Of a stretch of DNA of 64,000 bases, positions 62,236 through 64,000 are shown piece by piece. The position numbers were made by a program, and so were the translations under genes. The stretch spans positions 24,554,252-24,618,251 of the forward strand of contig CM025850.1 in NCBI GenBank assembly GCA_003952965.2. Direction: 5' to 3'. The notes under the pieces were generated by a model. That model did not search any database. It saw only the letters and a program-made list of their open reading frames with translations, and was not told the DNA's origin. How positions within the stretch are numbered: the first letter of the stretch is position 1; every line of letters starts with the position of its first letter. This DNA is from Morella rubra (taxonomy: Eukaryota; Streptophyta; Magnoliopsida; Fagales; Myricaceae).

Positions 62236-63248
62236 TGTTGGAAATATGCCCTAAAAACCAGTTATTATAATAATTATGAGATACTTATTTCTTTTATCAT
62301 CACATGTATTTATTACTTATTGGGTATAATGTTGTAACATAAGATGTTACACAGTTATGTTGTTAAGTGAATTGTAGAAAAGTCATGCCAATGATTAATG
62401 AATCAAAGGCGGAGAGTATGACTTTTTGATTCTTTGTTCACTTGACAGTTGTTCTAAACCGAGGTACATACTCACGTACAATAGGTCTACACTCGTTGTG
62501 CCTCTATTAAATAGATGAATTCCGTCATTGAGGTATGACCTTAAGCAGATGAGTAGGTGCACTGAACGAGATCAAATATGAATACCATTTAGAAGTGATA
62601 TTGATGTTGAGAAGGTATTCAACATAATTAGTTTATTGTATCCTTAGACCTGAGAGGTTTATACAGGTTTGTTTATTGTGTACTTGTGCTTTAACTGAGT
62701 CATTTGGTGATGATCTTTCGATGTCAAATATTCCAAACAACGTTGGGTCTTGTACATGATATATGAACTTGTGTAAATGCTCAACAATGAATTCACCAGT
62801 CTCTTTGTGAGACAATATATTTGTATAGAGTTGGACTCGAAAAGAAATCACTGGCCAGTGGACTTTTGTAAAAATATTTTGCGAAAGTATTTTTCAAAAA
62901 TGTTTATAAAATTTTTTTAGAAACAATTTGAGAGTCCAACAAGCTACAGATTATGAATTAAGAATTATATGAGATAGGGACTTAATAGGTTATATTATTC
63001 CGATCCTACTAGCTCATGTGGAATATAATATGATGGAAGGATAAATAAACAAATAATTATTAGCAAAAGAGATTTCACAAAAAAAGTCTCACTTTCTCAG
63101 GGGTCAATTGTGATATGTTAATGGACATGATCACAATTTGTAGAAGCCCATAAATTTAGAAATACAGAATATAAGGGAGTTAAATGAAAAAGAGTTTTTC
63201 ATGTGATCTTACGGCCGAGATTTGAGATTCCTAAAGATCCTACGCATA
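62236..63248 (+). mobile_element. Putative solo LTR 5' part, right copy
   Basis: Starts TGTTGGAAATATGCCC. It is the mirror of the 29854-30874 part of the left copy and is interrupted at 63248 by the Copia element. Carries several small indels relative to the left arm, including a 4-base one near 62515. Confidence 0.6.
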
Positions 63249-64000
63249 TGTTGAGTATTGGAAACTGAACTTTTATTGCTCTCAACGATTCGATAACATG
63301 ACTTCCAATAAAAGGCTCTATTTAAAAGAGTCAACAACAACTGACAACTAGTCTGCCACCATTAACTCCTAACAAAGTGCTAACTTACAAAAGACTCGGT
63401 AAAAACCCAATTTACTCCTATAGACTTGGCCAAAAACAAGCCACATACATTAACAGATAAAACAACCTTGACTTTTCCAACAATCCCTCCCTTAAACTGA
63501 TGTTTCAACATTCAGTTTACTGAAGGTTAGCTCCCTCAAATTGGATTATCAAAAATGCAAACTCCAAGCATCTTTCTTAGTTTTTGAAAAGCTACCAATT
63601 TGAGAGGCTTGGTAAATATGTCAGCAACCTGGCCTTCACTCTTACAATTTATGAGATCAATTGTTTCTTCTCTTGTGAGATTCCTCAAGAAATGATACTT
63701 CACATCAATATGCTTGCTTCTTCCATGTAAAATAGGATTTTTAGAGAGCTTTATTGCTGAACTATTATCACAAAAATGGGAGTAGGCCTTTCTTGCTTGA
63801 AATGCAGCTCTTCAAGAATCTTTCGCAACCAAATTGCTTGACAAGCACACCCTGTTGCTACTACAAACTCTGCTTCAGTAGTTGATAAGGTTACGATTGA
63901 CTGCTTCCTTGATGACCATGAAACTGCTCCTGATCCCATCATGAAAACATATCCAGATGTGCTCTTTCTATCCTCAATGTCTCCAGCATAATCACTGTCT
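63249..64000 (-). mobile_element. Copia element 3' part, right copy, cut by window end
   Basis: The 3' LTR is at 63249-63482. The polypurine tract complement and the RNase H-coding end follow to 64000. In this copy the RNase H frame is broken near 63773, where an A-run is one base shorter than in the intact left copy. A G-to-A change at about 63858 and others are also present. The rest of the element lies outside the window. Confidence 0.9.

Larger units (their letters stand above)
46584..64000. repeat. Right arm of the giant palindrome
   Basis: Reverse complement of 29103-46560, still matching at the window end. Differences from the left arm are few near the centre and common after about 61,500, where many are one-base deletions in homopolymers. 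Confidence 0.97.

Overview
This window is nuclear DNA of a flowering plant, most likely a woody eudicot. The evidence is spliced genes with GT-AG introns, typical plant gene families (pectin methylesterase with inhibitor domain, GT8 xylan glucuronosyltransferase, DUF506, ATXR5), AT-rich spacers, and nested plant transposons (Copia LTR element, L1-type LINEs, fold-back MITEs, a caulimovirid-like relic). I saw no bacterial operon, CRISPR array, rRNA or tRNA gene.

Unique part (1 to about 29,100). A PME51-like pectinesterase (+, 2472-5371) faces a GUX1-like xylan glucuronosyltransferase (-, 7927-12071). Then come a Mutator-type fold-back MITE with a perfect 9-bp target duplication (13588-14194), an organellar-type ribosomal protein bL17 gene (-, 17264-19721) with a duplicated decayed exon, and a DUF506 gene (-, 22921-24295). 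PME51 and GUX1 both act on cell-wall polysaccharides but are not a functional cluster. From 24970 there is a repeat nest: a decayed Copia element (25180-29853) sits inside what looks like a solo LTR of a second element (24970-30874).

Palindromic part (29,103 to the window end). Everything from about 29,103 to 46,560 recurs in reverse complement from 46,584 to 64,000. The centre is near 46,572 and the spacer is only 23 bp. Each arm is at least 17.4 kb and still matching when the window ends. Each arm carries, from outside to centre: the Copia 3' end, the solo LTR, a fold-back element, a caulimovirid-like movement-protein relic split by a LINE, a second truncated LINE in the opposite orientation, an unassigned 4-kb stretch, a complete ATXR5-like histone H3K27 monomethyltransferase gene (left copy -, right copy +, transcribed away from the centre), a second fold-back element, and 1.9 kb of unassigned sequence. 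The two ATXR5 coding sequences encode the same protein.

The palindrome dominates the window. It may be a genuine inverted duplication made by fold-back template switching, or a fold-back or haplotype-join error in assembly. Arm differences are sparse near the centre and become more frequent in the outer few kb of the right arm, where most are one-base losses in homopolymers. That pattern makes an assembly or consensus artefact a serious possibility. A few multi-base, non-homopolymer differences argue that the arms are not simply one molecule read twice.
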